Assembly: GCF_009674825.1 (NCBI RefSeq)
Contig: NZ_WKJH01000021.1
Location: forward strand, 221,044 to 285,043
DNA from: Maribacter luteus
GTDB lineage: Bacteria; Bacteroidota; Bacteroidia; Flavobacteriales; Flavobacteriaceae
DNA length: 64,000 nt
Direction: 5' to 3'
Shown here one piece after another: positions 41,235-50,678 of this stretch. A model generated the notes under the pieces. The model ran no database searches, was not told the DNA's origin, and saw nothing but the letters and a program-made list of their open reading frames with translations. The position numbers and the translations under genes were made by a program. Position 1 is the stretch's first letter. Each line of letters starts with the position of its first letter.

Positions 41235-42989
41235 TCAGTTTTCTTTTTCAGAAAGTTGATGTAAATAAAGTTCTTTGTAGTATCCTTCAACACTGTTCAG
41301 TTTTTCGTGTGTTCCGGTCTGTAATAACCTGCCTTGGTCCAGTACCAGAATCTTATCCGCATTCTTCGCTGAAGATACACGATGACTTACGATTATCGTT
41401 GTTTTTGCCTTAGAGGCTTTTTGTAGATTATTGAGTATTGTTTCTTCGGTTTCGGTGTCGACAGCGGATAGGCAATCATCGAACAAATATATTTCCGGAT
41501 CCTTTAAAAGAGCCCTTGCGATAGAGATACGTTGTTTTTGTCCGCCACTTAAAGTAATTCCACGTTCACCTAAAACCGTATCGTATTGTTTGTTGAATTC
41601 TATGATGTTGTTATGCACAACGGCGCTCTTCGCAACTTGTATTACATCCTCATCCGAAGCTTTATCGTTACCGAATTTGATATTGTTCCTTATGGAGTCC
41701 GAAAAAAGGAAAGCATCTTGGGGTACCGCCCCTATTGACTTGCGTAAACTTGTGAGGTTTAGTTTTTTGATAGGGGTGTCATCAACTAGGATCTTACCAG
41801 AGTCAACATCATATAGCCGTGCTATCAAATCCAGTATAGTGGATTTGCCAGACCCTGTTTTACCCAATATGGCAACGGTTTGCCCTTCTTCAATGGTGAA
41901 AGAAATATTCTTGAGCGCTTCAATATTGGTGTCTTCGTACGTATAACTTACATTTTTGAACTCTATTTTTCCTTTTATCGGGGTATCTTCATCAACTTCA
42001 TTTATGATTTCGGGTCTTTCTTTTAAGAATTCGTTGATTCTCTTTTGGGAGGCCTCCGCACGTTGAATGATCGAGGTCAACCATCCTACAATGGCAACAG
42101 GCCATGTGAGCATATTAACATAAAGTACGAATTCGGCAATAACACCAACAGAAGCTATTTCCCCTTTTATATATTGTTGTCCCCCGATATAGATAACAAA
42201 AATATTGCTGATACCGATAAGTAATATCATAAGGGGGAAAAACCATGCATTAACCTTTGCAAGATCCATGCTCTTTTGTTTTCCTTCCAAGGCCAAGGCC
42301 TTTAACTCCTCGTTGATCTGTGGTTCTATCGCATACGCCTTAATCACCGATACACCGGAAAAAACTTCTTGGGTAAAGGTTGAAAGGGTCGAAAGATACT
42401 CCTGTACTACCGTACTTCGTTTGTGTATGACCTTACTTATTTGATAAATAAGCACCGAAAGAATAGGTAGGGGAATTAAAGTGTAGGCCGCTAAGGTAGG
42501 GGCCGTAAAGAACATTATTGGTATGATACATGCGAACAACGTAATGGTGTTTATACCATACATAAGTGCAGGGCCTGTATACATACGTACTTGACTCACG
42601 TCTTCGCTGATACGGTTCATTAAATCACCGGTCCGGTTTTTTTTGTAAAAACTAAGGCTTAAAAATTGATAGTGATCAAATATTTCGTTTTTAAGGTCAT
42701 ATTCGATATAACGGGAAACATAAATGATCGTTTGTCGCATCAAGAAGGTGAAGAATCCCGATAATAAAGCAGCCCCGATGATTATTAGAATGAACTCCAA
42801 TAACCTTTCCTTTGCCAATTCTTGTGTAATTTCCCCTTTTATGAAGTTCTCTACTGTGGTTATCGATTTTTGGACATATGAGGGCATGACCAACTGGAAA
42901 ATCTTGGCAACGACCGTAATGATCATTCCTACCAAGAGTTTTAACCAATATTTTTTAAAGTATTTATTAAGATGTTTGAGTTCCTTCAT
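41235..42989 (-). CDS. ABC exporter, half-transporter with degenerate ATP site
   Basis: A 584-residue fused membrane/ATPase protein of the type-IV exporter group: six spans (1-300), then the ATPase with Walker A LGKTGSGKST, Q-loop, signature LSGGQKQRIS and Walker B IYLFDDCLSAVD. The catalytic Glu after Walker B is Asp, as in the weak half of heterodimeric exporters (MdlA/BmrC/TM287 type), but no partner gene is adjacent. A palindrome (43010-43022) and -7 box (43034-43041) lie upstream. Substrate unknown. Confidence 0.94.
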   Translation of the reverse strand: MKELKHLNKYFKKYWLKLLVGMIITVVAKIFQLVMPSYVQKSITTVENFIKGEITQELAKERLLEFILIIIGAALLSGFFTFLMRQTIIYVSRYIEYDLKNEIFDHYQFLSLSFYKKNRTGDLMNRISEDVSQVRMYTGPALMYGINTITLFACIIPIMFFTAPTLAAYTLIPLPILSVLIYQISKVIHKRSTVVQEYLSTLSTFTQEVFSGVSVIKAYAIEPQINEELKALALEGKQKSMDLAKVNAWFFPLMILLIGISNIFVIYIGGQQYIKGEIASVGVIAEFVLYVNMLTWPVAIVGWLTSIIQRAEASQKRINEFLKERPEIINEVDEDTPIKGKIEFKNVSYTYEDTNIEALKNISFTIEEGQTVAILGKTGSGKSTILDLIARLYDVDSGKILVDDTPIKKLNLTSLRKSIGAVPQDAFLFSDSIRNNIKFGNDKASDEDVIQVAKSAVVHNNIIEFNKQYDTVLGERGITLSGGQKQRISIARALLKDPEIYLFDDCLSAVDTETEETILNNLQKASKAKTTIIVSHRVSSAKNADKILVLDQGRLLQTGTHEKLNSVEGYYKELYLHQLSEKEN

Positions 42990-43009
42990 AAAGCTTGTCG
43001 GCTGAGTGG

Positions 43010-43022
43010 GTTCGTTACGAAC
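43010..43022 (-). promoter_or_regulatory. Candidate operator GTTCGTTACGAAC
   Basis: A perfect 6-bp palindrome (GTTCGT-T-ACGAAC) located between the exporter -7 element (43034-43041) and its ATG (42989), at or just past the expected transcript start. Confidence 0.4.
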
Positions 43023-43033
43023 AAACCATTCGC

Positions 43034-43041
43034 CAAAGATA
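43034..43041 (-). promoter_or_regulatory. Putative -7 element TATCTTTG of the ABC exporter
   Basis: Exact minus-strand TAnnTTTG match about 45 bases before the ATG. Confidence 0.55.
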
Positions 43042-43125
43042 GAAGTTTGACTTAAAAACAGATGTTATAAAATTTATAAATAAGATAATAGTTGTAATAG
43101 GGGGCATAGATTAAAAAATGATTTC

Positions 43126-43133
43126 TATTTTTG
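43126..43133 (+). promoter_or_regulatory. Putative -7 element TATTTTTG of nusB
   Basis: Exact TAnnTTTG match 41 bases before the ATG at 43175. Confidence 0.55.
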
Positions 43134-43174
43134 CGGCTTAGAATGTAAACCAATCTTAAAAAAAGTTCTTCGAA

Positions 43175-44122
43175 ATGCTTACAAGAAGGCACATACGCGT
43201 TAAGGTGATGCAATGTATTTATGCATTGACCCAGTCAAAGGATGATTCCCTTGAAAAACAGGAAAAATTTTTAAAAGTAAGCATAGAGAACATGTACTCG
43301 CTCTATTTACTTATGCTCAGTTTGCTGATAGAGATTCGACAATTGGCAGATGAGAAGGTAAAGCTTTCCTCTAAAAAGTACATGGCAAATGATGCCGATG
43401 CATTTCCAGATAACCAAAAGTTCGTAAACAACAAATTATTGTTGCAATTGGCCAATAATGAAAGATTGAAAGAAGCACTGGAAAAAAGGAAATTACAAAA
43501 CTGGTATTTGAATGAAGAGTATGTAAAGTTGATTTATAAAGAGATTACCGAGAGTGAGGCTTATCTCGATTATATGAAAATACCTTCTAGAACCTATAAA
43601 GAGGATAAAGAATTGATCGCAGGGTTGTTCAAGGAGATCATTGCCCCAAATGAAAAGATCTATGATTATCTTGAAGATGATAAGTTGACTTGGGTAGATG
43701 ATATCCCTATTGTAAATACATTTATCTTAAAGCAATTCAAAAAAATAAAGGAGGATCAAAATGAGTCCTATTTTTTACCAAAGCTTTTGAAAGATGATGA
43801 GGATATGGTATTCGCCAAAAGATTATTATCCAAAACGTTGTTGAACAACGGTAAATGGGAAAAGGAAATAGAGGGTAAAACTCCGAATTGGGATAAGGAC
43901 CGTATAGCCGACATTGATTCTATTTTATTGAAAATGGCCATATGTGAATTGCTTAACTTCCCCTCGATACCCGAAAAAGTGACCATAAACGAGTTTTTAG
44001 AGATCGCCAAAGAATATTCTACACCAAAAAGCAGTATTTTCATTAATGGTATCCTCGATAAATTGGTAAAGGAATACAAATCCGAAGGGAAACTTAACAA
44101 GGTGGGGCGCGGACTATTATAA
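43175..44122 (+). CDS. nusB: Transcription antitermination factor NusB, long form
   Basis: A 315-residue NusB, about twice the enteric length, as usual in Bacteroidota. The start MLTRRHIRVKVMQCIYALTQSKDDSLE is typical; residues ~15-190 are an added helical domain, and the NusB core near the C terminus includes WDKDRIADIDSILLKMAICELLNFPSIPEKVTINEFLEIAKEYSTPKSSIFINGILDKL. It acts in rRNA antitermination with NusE. It begins a nusB-DUF1573-yajC set. Confidence 0.96.
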   Translation: MLTRRHIRVKVMQCIYALTQSKDDSLEKQEKFLKVSIENMYSLYLLMLSLLIEIRQLADEKVKLSSKKYMANDADAFPDNQKFVNNKLLLQLANNERLKEALEKRKLQNWYLNEEYVKLIYKEITESEAYLDYMKIPSRTYKEDKELIAGLFKEIIAPNEKIYDYLEDDKLTWVDDIPIVNTFILKQFKKIKEDQNESYFLPKLLKDDEDMVFAKRLLSKTLLNNGKWEKEIEGKTPNWDKDRIADIDSILLKMAICELLNFPSIPEKVTINEFLEIAKEYSTPKSSIFINGILDKLVKEYKSEGKLNKVGRGLL

Positions 44123-44132
44123 ATTAATTCTT

Positions 44133-44140
44133 TAATTTTG
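44133..44140 (+). promoter_or_regulatory. Putative -7 element TAATTTTG of the DUF1573 gene
   Basis: Exact TAnnTTTG match 23 bases before the ATG at 44164, so DUF1573-yajC may also be transcribed apart from nusB. Confidence 0.5.
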
Positions 44141-44163
44141 GATTCAATTAAAAATATTAATCA

Positions 44164-44634
44164 ATGAAAAGAGCTATTTTAGGTTTAGGACTAGTTGCGA
44201 TGCTGGCTTTTGTTTCTTGCAAGGAAAATGCATCGAGCAAAGTAAAAACAGATAATGTTGCCGTTGCAGCTGAGCGAGATGAAGCAGCTAAACTTGTTCC
44301 TGTAATGGAATTTGAAAAGGTTGAGCATGATTTTGGTACGATCGTACAAGGAACGCCACAGGAAACCGTTTTTAAGTTTACCAATACAGGTAATGCACCA
44401 TTAGTGATTACCAAGGCTACCAGTAGTTGTGGTTGTACGGTTCCGAATCCTCCAAAAGAGCCTATCGCACCAGGAGAAGTAGGGGAGTTGAAAGTTAAAT
44501 TCAACGGTTCTGGTAGAAACCAGATAACAAAGACCATTACCGTAGTGGCGAATACAGTTAAAGGTTCTGAAATGCTAAAAATAAAAGCTTTTGTGAATCC
44601 TAAAGATGCAGCGCCATTAGGCCCTGTAAAATAA
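44164..44634 (+). CDS. DUF1573 lipoprotein
   Basis: A 156-residue lipid-anchored protein (lipobox LAFVSC, Cys20). The mature part matches DUF1573: FEKVEHDFGTIVQGTPQETVFKFTNTGNAPLVITKATSSCGCTVPNPPKEPIAPGE, then LKVKFNGSGRNQITKTITV. The SCGCT motif is conserved in the family. An immunoglobulin-like beta-sandwich on the cell surface or periplasm is expected; role unknown. It lies between nusB and yajC. Confidence 0.95.
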   Translation: MKRAILGLGLVAMLAFVSCKENASSKVKTDNVAVAAERDEAAKLVPVMEFEKVEHDFGTIVQGTPQETVFKFTNTGNAPLVITKATSSCGCTVPNPPKEPIAPGEVGELKVKFNGSGRNQITKTITVVANTVKGSEMLKIKAFVNPKDAAPLGPVK

Positions 44635-44655
44635 TTAAACCTATAAACAGATAAA

Positions 44656-44952
44656 ATGGGAAGTGGCAGTTTAATGGATTTTCTACCGATGATCCTAATT
44701 TTTGTGGTGGCATATTTTTTTATGATCCGTCCGCAAATGAAAAGACAGAAAGATGAAAAAAGGTTCGCCTCCGAACTGAAAAGGGGTGATCGTATAATAA
44801 CCAAAAGTGGATTACATGGTAAAGTGGTAGAGTTGAATGATAAAGACTCTTCTTGTGTAATAGAAACCATGGCGGGTAAATTGAAGTTCGATAGATCGGC
44901 AATTTCCATGGAGATGAGTAAAAAATTGAATACTCCAGCCACTACTAAGTAA
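44656..44952 (+). CDS. yajC: Preprotein translocase subunit YajC
   Basis: A 98-residue protein with one N-terminal span (FLPMILIFVVAYFFMIRPQMKRQKDEK), including the FMIRPQ signature, and a small cytoplasmic domain (GDRIITKSGLHGKVVELND). It is an accessory subunit of SecDF. secDF is not adjacent here. The gene ends at a bidirectional terminator. Confidence 0.97.
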   Translation: MGSGSLMDFLPMILIFVVAYFFMIRPQMKRQKDEKRFASELKRGDRIITKSGLHGKVVELNDKDSSCVIETMAGKLKFDRSAISMEMSKKLNTPATTK

Positions 44953-44976
44953 AATATTCAATTTTATCCAAATTGT

Positions 44977-45008
44977 AAAAAAAGCCGATGGTTTCCATCG
45001 GTTTTTTT
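44977..45008. terminator. Bidirectional intrinsic terminator
   Basis: AAAAAGCCGATG pairs with CATCGGTTTTTT, between the convergent yajC and DUF1801 genes. Confidence 0.85.
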
Positions 45009-45013
45009 ATGGC

Positions 45014-45622
45014 CTATTGTTTCTTGGGGCGATATAGGTCATTAAGGCCTTTTTCCGCATTGATCATGGGTAGGATCTTTTCCAATCGTGTGAGCTTGGT
45101 TTTCATTTGTTTGGCATCTACAATATATTCAACATATTCCCGCTGTTTGTATGGGGTTAAATTGTTAAATTTCTTCTGTGTAACCGGTTCTTTTTTAAAG
45201 GCTTGTGTTAGTAGATCCGGAATTGTAAGTTTTTGTTTTTTCTCTTTGGTGGCCGATAATCGCAACCCCTTTTCTTGGTTATATAAAGCCTCTTCAATGT
45301 ATGCCAGAACGATATTTGAATCGATTTGTTCCACAGCTTCGAATTTTAGATGTCGCATGGCTTGGGTCTTGCCTTTTTGGGCATTGATCAAGAGGCCTTT
45401 GGGATCCTTTAAAAAGACACCGTTGAAAAAACCGATACTGAAATGGTTTTTAAAGCGCGAGATCCAGAAGACATTTTTTCCGTGGAGGGTGTAAACTGGG
45501 GATTGCCATTTAAAGGTTTCCTTAGCTTTGGTCTTTAAGGCAATATCCCGCAATAAAAGAATACCTCCTTTAAAAAGGTGCTCTTTTTCATAGTATGCTT
45601 CTATTTTTGAAGCCTCGTTCAC
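45014..45622 (-). CDS. YdeI/DUF1801 family protein
   Basis: A 202-residue soluble protein. The DUF1801 core is seen in LRDIALKTKAKETFKWQSPVYTLHGKNVFWISRFKNHFSIGFFNG and the family's C-terminal YdeI part in YKQREYVEYIVDAKQMKTKLTRLEKILPMI. Related to a fold used in iron handling and frataxin-like proteins, but function is unknown. It begins 4 bases after the pepT stop, so it is co-transcribed with pepT. Confidence 0.9.
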   Translation of the reverse strand: MNEASKIEAYYEKEHLFKGGILLLRDIALKTKAKETFKWQSPVYTLHGKNVFWISRFKNHFSIGFFNGVFLKDPKGLLINAQKGKTQAMRHLKFEAVEQIDSNIVLAYIEEALYNQEKGLRLSATKEKKQKLTIPDLLTQAFKKEPVTQKKFNNLTPYKQREYVEYIVDAKQMKTKLTRLEKILPMINAEKGLNDLYRPKKQ

Positions 45623-45626
45623 TGCC

Positions 45627-46853
45627 CTATACTTTTTTGGTTGTCAATTCACAGATTTTAATGATTACGGCCACGGCCTTTATCATGCTCTCAACGGGCA
45701 CGTACTCATACTTTCCGTGGAAATTATGACCGCCTGCGAAAATATTGGGGCAGGGAAGACCCATAAAACTTAATTGGGAGCCATCTGTACCGCCCCTAAT
45801 GGGTTTAATGATCGGGGTAATTCCTATTTCTTCCATAGCGGCCTTGGCAATTTCAACTATATGGAAAACAGGTTCTACCTTTTCCCTCATATTGAAATAT
45901 TGGTCCTTTATTTCCAATGCTATGCATGGACCATGAACGGCATTTAGTTTTTCGGTTATTTTTCGTAACAACTCCTTTCTTTCCTCGAACCTTTCCCTGT
46001 CATGGTCTCTAATGATCATTTCAAACTCCGTGTGTTCTATTTCACCTTTAATTTGGTGGATGTGAAAAAAGCCTTCTCGCCCTGTAGTGTATTGCGGTGT
46101 TTCCTCTGGAGGTAATATTCCTATGAATTCATTTGCAATACTGATGGCATTGATCATTTTACCCTTGGCATAACCGGGGTGAACACTTTTTCCGGAGACG
46201 ATAACCTTGGCCCCTGCAGCATTGAAATTCTCATATTCCAATTCCCCTACTTGACTTCCGTCCATCGTATAGGCCCAATCTGCACCGAATTTTTTAACAT
46301 CGAATTTGTGGGCACCGCGACCAATTTCTTCATCAGGGGTAAAAGCAACGCGAATTTTACCGTGCTTGATTTCCGGGTGCTGTACCAAATATTCCATAGC
46401 GGTAACGATTTCTGCTATTCCTGCTTTGTCGTCAGCACCAAGTAAGGTGGTTCCATCGGTTGTAATCAAAGTTTGTCCTTTGTATTGCAAAAGGTCCTCA
46501 AAATAATCAGGGGATAGAACAATGTTCTTTTCCTTGTTCAAGATAATATCCTTGCCATCGTAATCCTTGATGATTTGGGGGTTCACATCAGTACCACTGA
46601 AATCGGGAGTGGTATCAAAATGCGATATGAAACCTATTACGGGTACCTCCTTGTCGATATTACTGGGAAGGGTGGCCATGATGTAGGCATTGTCATCAAT
46701 GGTTACATCTTTCATTCCTATTCGTTCTAACTCATAGGCCAATTCCGTCGCTAAATTCCATTGTTTTTCCGTGCTTGGGGTAGTTTGGGAATTGGGGTCA
46801 CTCTGTGTGTCGATTTTCACATAACCTAGAAAACGGTCGAGAAGTTGCTGCAT
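45627..46853 (-). CDS. pepT: Peptidase T (tripeptide aminopeptidase)
   Basis: A 408-residue M20B metallopeptidase. Zinc ligands are in [41 protein letters not shown] and the C-terminal [13 protein letters not shown]; the dimer lid contains [18 protein letters not shown] 46853 is chosen over ATG 46880, because a -7 element TACTTTTG lies at 46870-46877. It heads the pepT-DUF1801 pair. Confidence 0.96.
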   Translation of the reverse strand: MQQLLDRFLGYVKIDTQSDPNSQTTPSTEKQWNLATELAYELERIGMKDVTIDDNAYIMATLPSNIDKEVPVIGFISHFDTTPDFSGTDVNPQIIKDYDGKDIILNKEKNIVLSPDYFEDLLQYKGQTLITTDGTTLLGADDKAGIAEIVTAMEYLVQHPEIKHGKIRVAFTPDEEIGRGAHKFDVKKFGADWAYTMDGSQVGELEYENFNAAGAKVIVSGKSVHPGYAKGKMINAISIANEFIGILPPEETPQYTTGREGFFHIHQIKGEIEHTEFEMIIRDHDRERFEERKELLRKITEKLNAVHGPCIALEIKDQYFNMREKVEPVFHIVEIAKAAMEEIGITPIIKPIRGGTDGSQLSFMGLPCPNIFAGGHNFHGKYEYVPVESMIKAVAVIIKICELTTKKV

Positions 46854-46869
46854 AAACCTAATATTTTTC

Positions 46870-46877
46870 CAAAAGTA
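46870..46877 (-). promoter_or_regulatory. Putative -7 element TACTTTTG of pepT
   Basis: Exact minus-strand match 17 bases before ATG 46853; it lies inside the longer ORF, which rules out ATG 46880 if active. Confidence 0.6.
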
Positions 46878-47000
46878 CAATTTTGTTCATTTGTCACCCT
46901 CAAAATTTAAGGCCATTTACTTCCCGGTTCCTTTATGTTATCCATCATTTGTAATTAATTACTTACCTTATAATCAGAATAAACTCAAAACAACTCAATT

Positions 47001-49895
47001 ATGAAAAGAAATTATCTAATTTTAATGGCCCTTTTATTAGGGGGCTTAAGTTTTGCCAGTGCGCAAATTTCGGGTACGGTAGTGGATGAGAATGGAGTGC
47101 CCCTTGGTGGTGCTTCAGTGGTTAAAAAAGGAACCTCGGTAGGTACTACAACTGATTTTGACGGCAATTTCAAGATTGTTGCCGATATGGGTGATACCTT
47201 GGTGGTTTCTTATATTGGTTTTGAAGTAAAGGAGGTTATTGTTGATTCATCGGCAATGAACATTACTTTGACATCAGGAATCCAGTTGGCCGAGGCAATT
47301 GTCATAGGTTCAAGGAATCCCAATCGGACAGCTTTGGAGAGCGCGGTTCCTGTTGATGTGATTGATGTTAAAGAATTGAATAATGTTGCCCCTCAGGTAA
47401 ATCTTAACCAAATACTGAATTATGTGGCACCTTCGTTTACATCGAACACCCAGACCATTTCCGATGGTACAGACCACATAGATCCTGCTTCCTTGCGTGG
47501 GTTAGGTCCTGATCAGGTTTTGGTTCTGATCAATGGGAAAAGACGCCATAATTCATCCTTGGTCAACGTTAACGGAACATTTGGCCGAGGAAGTGTAGGT
47601 ACCGATTTAAATGCGATACCCTCGGCTTCCATCAAACGGTTAGAGGTCTTACGAGACGGTGCTGCGGCCCAATATGGATCTGATGCCATAGCCGGTGTCA
47701 TCAATATTGTCCTGAATGATAATATTAACGAATTAAGCGTAAATGTTACGACAGGTGCAAATTTCAGTAAAAATGCGAATGATCAAACCGGAGGAGTAGA
47801 TGGGGAAACGGTGAACGTTAGCGCGAATTACGGATTAGGCCTTGGGGATAAAGGCGGTTTTATAAATTTTACGGGGGACTTCGACTATAGGGAAGACTAT
47901 AGTAGAATGAAAGAGTGGGAAGGTGATGTGTTCAATCTTTACAATACCGTTGAACGTTTTGCCTTGAATGACGGGTATAATATTGCCAACCTCTTGGATG
48001 ATGATGTAGATGATGTGATCAATTATGGGAATGAAGCAGGATTGGGTTTGAGCCCGACTGCTACAAAAGCGGAATTACAGGGAATCTTATCGGCCGATAA
48101 TACCGAAAGTGAGTTAAGCGCTAGAGGACTTGAAAGGAGTGACTTTAATATGCGCGTTGGTCAATCCGCATTAAGGGGAGGAAGATTCTTTACCAATTTT
48201 TCCTTACCTCTGGATGATAATGGAACAGAATTGTATTCATTTGCCGGATTAAGTTCAAGAACAGGGAATTCTGCGGGTTTTTATAGACTGCCCAATCAAA
48301 GTAGGACTTATACACCCGCTTACATTAATGGGTTTTTACCAGAGATCAATTCCAAAATAACCGATAAGTCTTTTTCTATGGGGATAAAGGGTATGATTTC
48401 GGATTGGAATGTTGACTTCAGTAATACCTATGGGAAAAATGCTTTTTTGTATACCATAGGGAATACCTTCAATGCCTCTCTGCAAAATGCTTCGCCGACT
48501 GTTTTTGATGCTGGTGGATTCAATTTTATGCAAAATACCGTTAACCTTGATATTTCAAAATTCCATGATGATATTTTGTCTGGTTTGAATATTGCTTTTG
48601 GAGCCGAATATCGTTTGGAGAATTATGAGATCGTTGCTGGGGAAGAAGCATCATATGCACAATATACGGCTAATGGCCAGGCAATAACAATTGCTTCGCA
48701 GCAAGCCTCCCAAGACTTTTTTGGGGCCTCAAGGCCAGGGGGTTCCCAGGTTTTCCCCGGTTTTAGTCCAAACAATGAACTTTCTAGGGGAAGAAGTAGT
48801 GTCGCTGGTTATTTTGACGTGGAAGCTGATATTACCGATTCATTTTTGGCTAGCTTCGCAACTCGTTTTGAAAACTATTCGGATTTTGGGTCGACAATCA
48901 ATTTTAAATTAGCTACCCTGGTCAAGGCCACTGAAAACATGAACCTGAGGGCAGCATTGAATACAGGGTTCAGGGCACCTTCCTTGCATCAGCTCAATTT
49001 TAATTCAACATCAACTATTTTTGATCAAGATGGAAATCCGCAGGAAGTTGGTACGTTTGCGAACGATAGCAGGGCGGCACAGTTACTCGGAATTCCTCAA
49101 TTAAAAGAAGAGACTTCGAAAAGTATCAGTGTTGGTTTAACCACTAAATTTCCCGAGGCTAACGTAACGGTTTCTTTAGATGGCTATTTTGTAAGTATTG
49201 ATGATCGAGTGGTTTATACAGGTCAGTTTAGCGGTCCGGGAACCGGAAGTGAATTAGACAACCTTTTGCGACAGGCAAATGCTACGGCGGCGTCCTTTTT
49301 TGCCAACGCGATCGATACCGAATCGAAAGGAATTGATGCTGTTGTTACTTGGGATCTTGTAGTGGCCCATAATGCGAAATTGAAAAATACGTTATCCGCT
49401 ACCTTGTCCAAAACAAAACAGGTAGGGGATATTAAAGCCTCTCAGGTTTTGAGGGATGCAGGATTGGTAGACACCTATTTCCCTGAAGATAGTAGGGTTT
49501 ATCTTGAGGAAGCCGTTCCAAGGACAAAACTTAATCTTTCCCACATGGTAAATGTCGATAAGATGAATATCTTTTTAAGGAATGTCTATTTCGGTAAGGT
49601 TACCGAGGCGACGACTAATGTAGGGCTACAACAGGAATTCAGTTCCAAGGTTGTGACGGATTTATCCATTGGTTATAATTTATCAGAAAGTACGACCATA
49701 ACAATTGGGGCCAATAACTTATTGGACATATTTCCGGACAGGGCCAAAGAATCCATAAGTTATATAGATTCGAACGGGGATCCCCAAACCGGTACCAATA
49801 GAAGTAGTGGACGTTTTGATTGGTCGCGTAGGGCGCAGCAATTTGGAATAGGAGGAAGATTCTTGTTCGCTAGGTTGAGTTTTGCCTTGAGATAG
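47001..49895 (+). CDS. TonB-dependent receptor with carboxypeptidase-like N-domain
   Basis: A 964-residue outer-membrane receptor. Signal peptide ends SFASAQ; a carboxypeptidase-D-like regulatory domain (ISGTVVDENGVPLGGASVVKKGTSVGTTTDFDGNFKI) precedes the plug (LNQILNYVAPSF, SLRGLGPDQVLVLINGKRRHNSSL, VLRDGAAAQYGSDAIAGVINIVLND) and a 22-strand-type barrel with a C-terminal ARLSFALR. No SusD gene follows, so it is probably for a siderophore, vitamin or peptide rather than a classic glycan locus. Monocistronic. Confidence 0.95.
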   Translation: MKRNYLILMALLLGGLSFASAQISGTVVDENGVPLGGASVVKKGTSVGTTTDFDGNFKIVADMGDTLVVSYIGFEVKEVIVDSSAMNITLTSGIQLAEAIVIGSRNPNRTALESAVPVDVIDVKELNNVAPQVNLNQILNYVAPSFTSNTQTISDGTDHIDPASLRGLGPDQVLVLINGKRRHNSSLVNVNGTFGRGSVGTDLNAIPSASIKRLEVLRDGAAAQYGSDAIAGVINIVLNDNINELSVNVTTGANFSKNANDQTGGVDGETVNVSANYGLGLGDKGGFINFTGDFDYREDYSRMKEWEGDVFNLYNTVERFALNDGYNIANLLDDDVDDVINYGNEAGLGLSPTATKAELQGILSADNTESELSARGLERSDFNMRVGQSALRGGRFFTNFSLPLDDNGTELYSFAGLSSRTGNSAGFYRLPNQSRTYTPAYINGFLPEINSKITDKSFSMGIKGMISDWNVDFSNTYGKNAFLYTIGNTFNASLQNASPTVFDAGGFNFMQNTVNLDISKFHDDILSGLNIAFGAEYRLENYEIVAGEEASYAQYTANGQAITIASQQASQDFFGASRPGGSQVFPGFSPNNELSRGRSSVAGYFDVEADITDSFLASFATRFENYSDFGSTINFKLATLVKATENMNLRAALNTGFRAPSLHQLNFNSTSTIFDQDGNPQEVGTFANDSRAAQLLGIPQLKEETSKSISVGLTTKFPEANVTVSLDGYFVSIDDRVVYTGQFSGPGTGSELDNLLRQANATAASFFANAIDTESKGIDAVVTWDLVVAHNAKLKNTLSATLSKTKQVGDIKASQVLRDAGLVDTYFPEDSRVYLEEAVPRTKLNLSHMVNVDKMNIFLRNVYFGKVTEATTNVGLQQEFSSKVVTDLSIGYNLSESTTITIGANNLLDIFPDRAKESISYIDSNGDPQTGTNRSSGRFDWSRRAQQFGIGGRFLFARLSFALR

Positions 49896-49918
49896 TCGAA
49901 AATGTGTTTTATAGGAAT

Positions 49919-49948
49919 AAAGGCCGCCTTTTTGGTGGCCTTTGTTAT
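49919..49948 (+). terminator. Intrinsic terminator after the TonB receptor gene
   Basis: AAAGGCCGCC pairs with GGTGGCCTTT (one G-T) around a T-rich loop; T-rich tail. Confidence 0.75.
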
Positions 49949-50148
49949 TTAATGTAACCAGCAGGGTATGTGCCAATGTGTTTTTTGCATTATCAGGAAT
50001 GGGGGAAGGTATTAGGGGTTGATTGGGTTTAATGTCTTTATGGGAACCTATTAATTCGGTCGATAAGTTGTCGTATAAGCCTTATGTATTTTTAATTTTA
50101 AGGATAATATTAGTATTTTGCTATGATACTTTTTTTGATTGAAATAAT

Positions 50149-50583
50149 ATGCTGGTAAGAAAATTGTTGTTTTTGGTCTTTGTGTTTGCTGCACAGTTTA
50201 TAAAGGCGCAGGATGATTGTATCCTCGGTGTCGGGATTACCCCCGATTCTACGTTGATCGAAATTTTCCAACTCAATGAACAACAAACCGAAAAGATAAG
50301 GAATTGGAGTGCTGAATTGAAATACCGGAATGAGCTTTTGACCAATCAGGCGGAGAACTTATTGAAACGACATCCACAAAATTCTGTAGGGGAATTAAGT
50401 GTTTTGGCCGAAAAGTATAAGGTAATCAGTGATAGTATAACCATAATCCAGCGCATGGTCGATAAGCGTACCTTGAAAATGCTCAATAAGAAACAATACG
50501 AGCTTTATCTAAATCTTTGTCAGCAAGCTTTTCGACAGCCTTACAGGGTGATTCCTACAAACTATCGGGATAGTATTCCATAG
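50149..50583 (+). CDS. Small secreted helical protein
   Basis: A 144-residue protein with a signal peptide (MLVRKLLFLVFVFAAQFIKAQ). The mature region has a conserved-looking FQLNEQQTEKIRNWSAELKYRNELLTNQAENLLKRHPQ helix and ends with MLNKKQYELYLNLC. This layout is like small periplasmic CpxP/LTXXQ-type proteins but I cannot confirm it. It lies alone before pyrD, with weak promoter matches upstream. Confidence 0.7.
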   Translation: MLVRKLLFLVFVFAAQFIKAQDDCILGVGITPDSTLIEIFQLNEQQTEKIRNWSAELKYRNELLTNQAENLLKRHPQNSVGELSVLAEKYKVISDSITIIQRMVDKRTLKMLNKKQYELYLNLCQQAFRQPYRVIPTNYRDSIP

Positions 50584-50650
50584 AAATGATATTAACTTAA
50601 ATCTGTTGACAAAATTGGGGTTTATAGTGTATTTACTAGTATTGAGTTTG

Positions 50651-50658
50651 TACTTTTG
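50651..50658 (+). promoter_or_regulatory. Putative -7 element TACTTTTG of pyrD
   Basis: Exact TAnnTTTG match 20 bases before the ATG at 50679. Confidence 0.6.
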
Positions 50659-50678
50659 TCAAAACTCCGTTGTAATTC

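Noticed and set aside
41431-41946. 171-codon plus-strand frame over the ABC exporter ATPase
   Set aside because: Antisense to the Walker B-signature region; no start site or family resemblance.
44157-44942. 261-codon minus-strand open frame over DUF1573 and yajC
   Set aside because: It runs antisense to two well-identified genes, with a Ser/Phe/Leu-rich composition typical of shadow frames and no domain match.
47001-49895. Classic SusC/SusD polysaccharide locus
   Set aside because: No SusD-like lipoprotein or glycan enzymes follow the TonB receptor; the next genes are a small secreted protein and pyrD.
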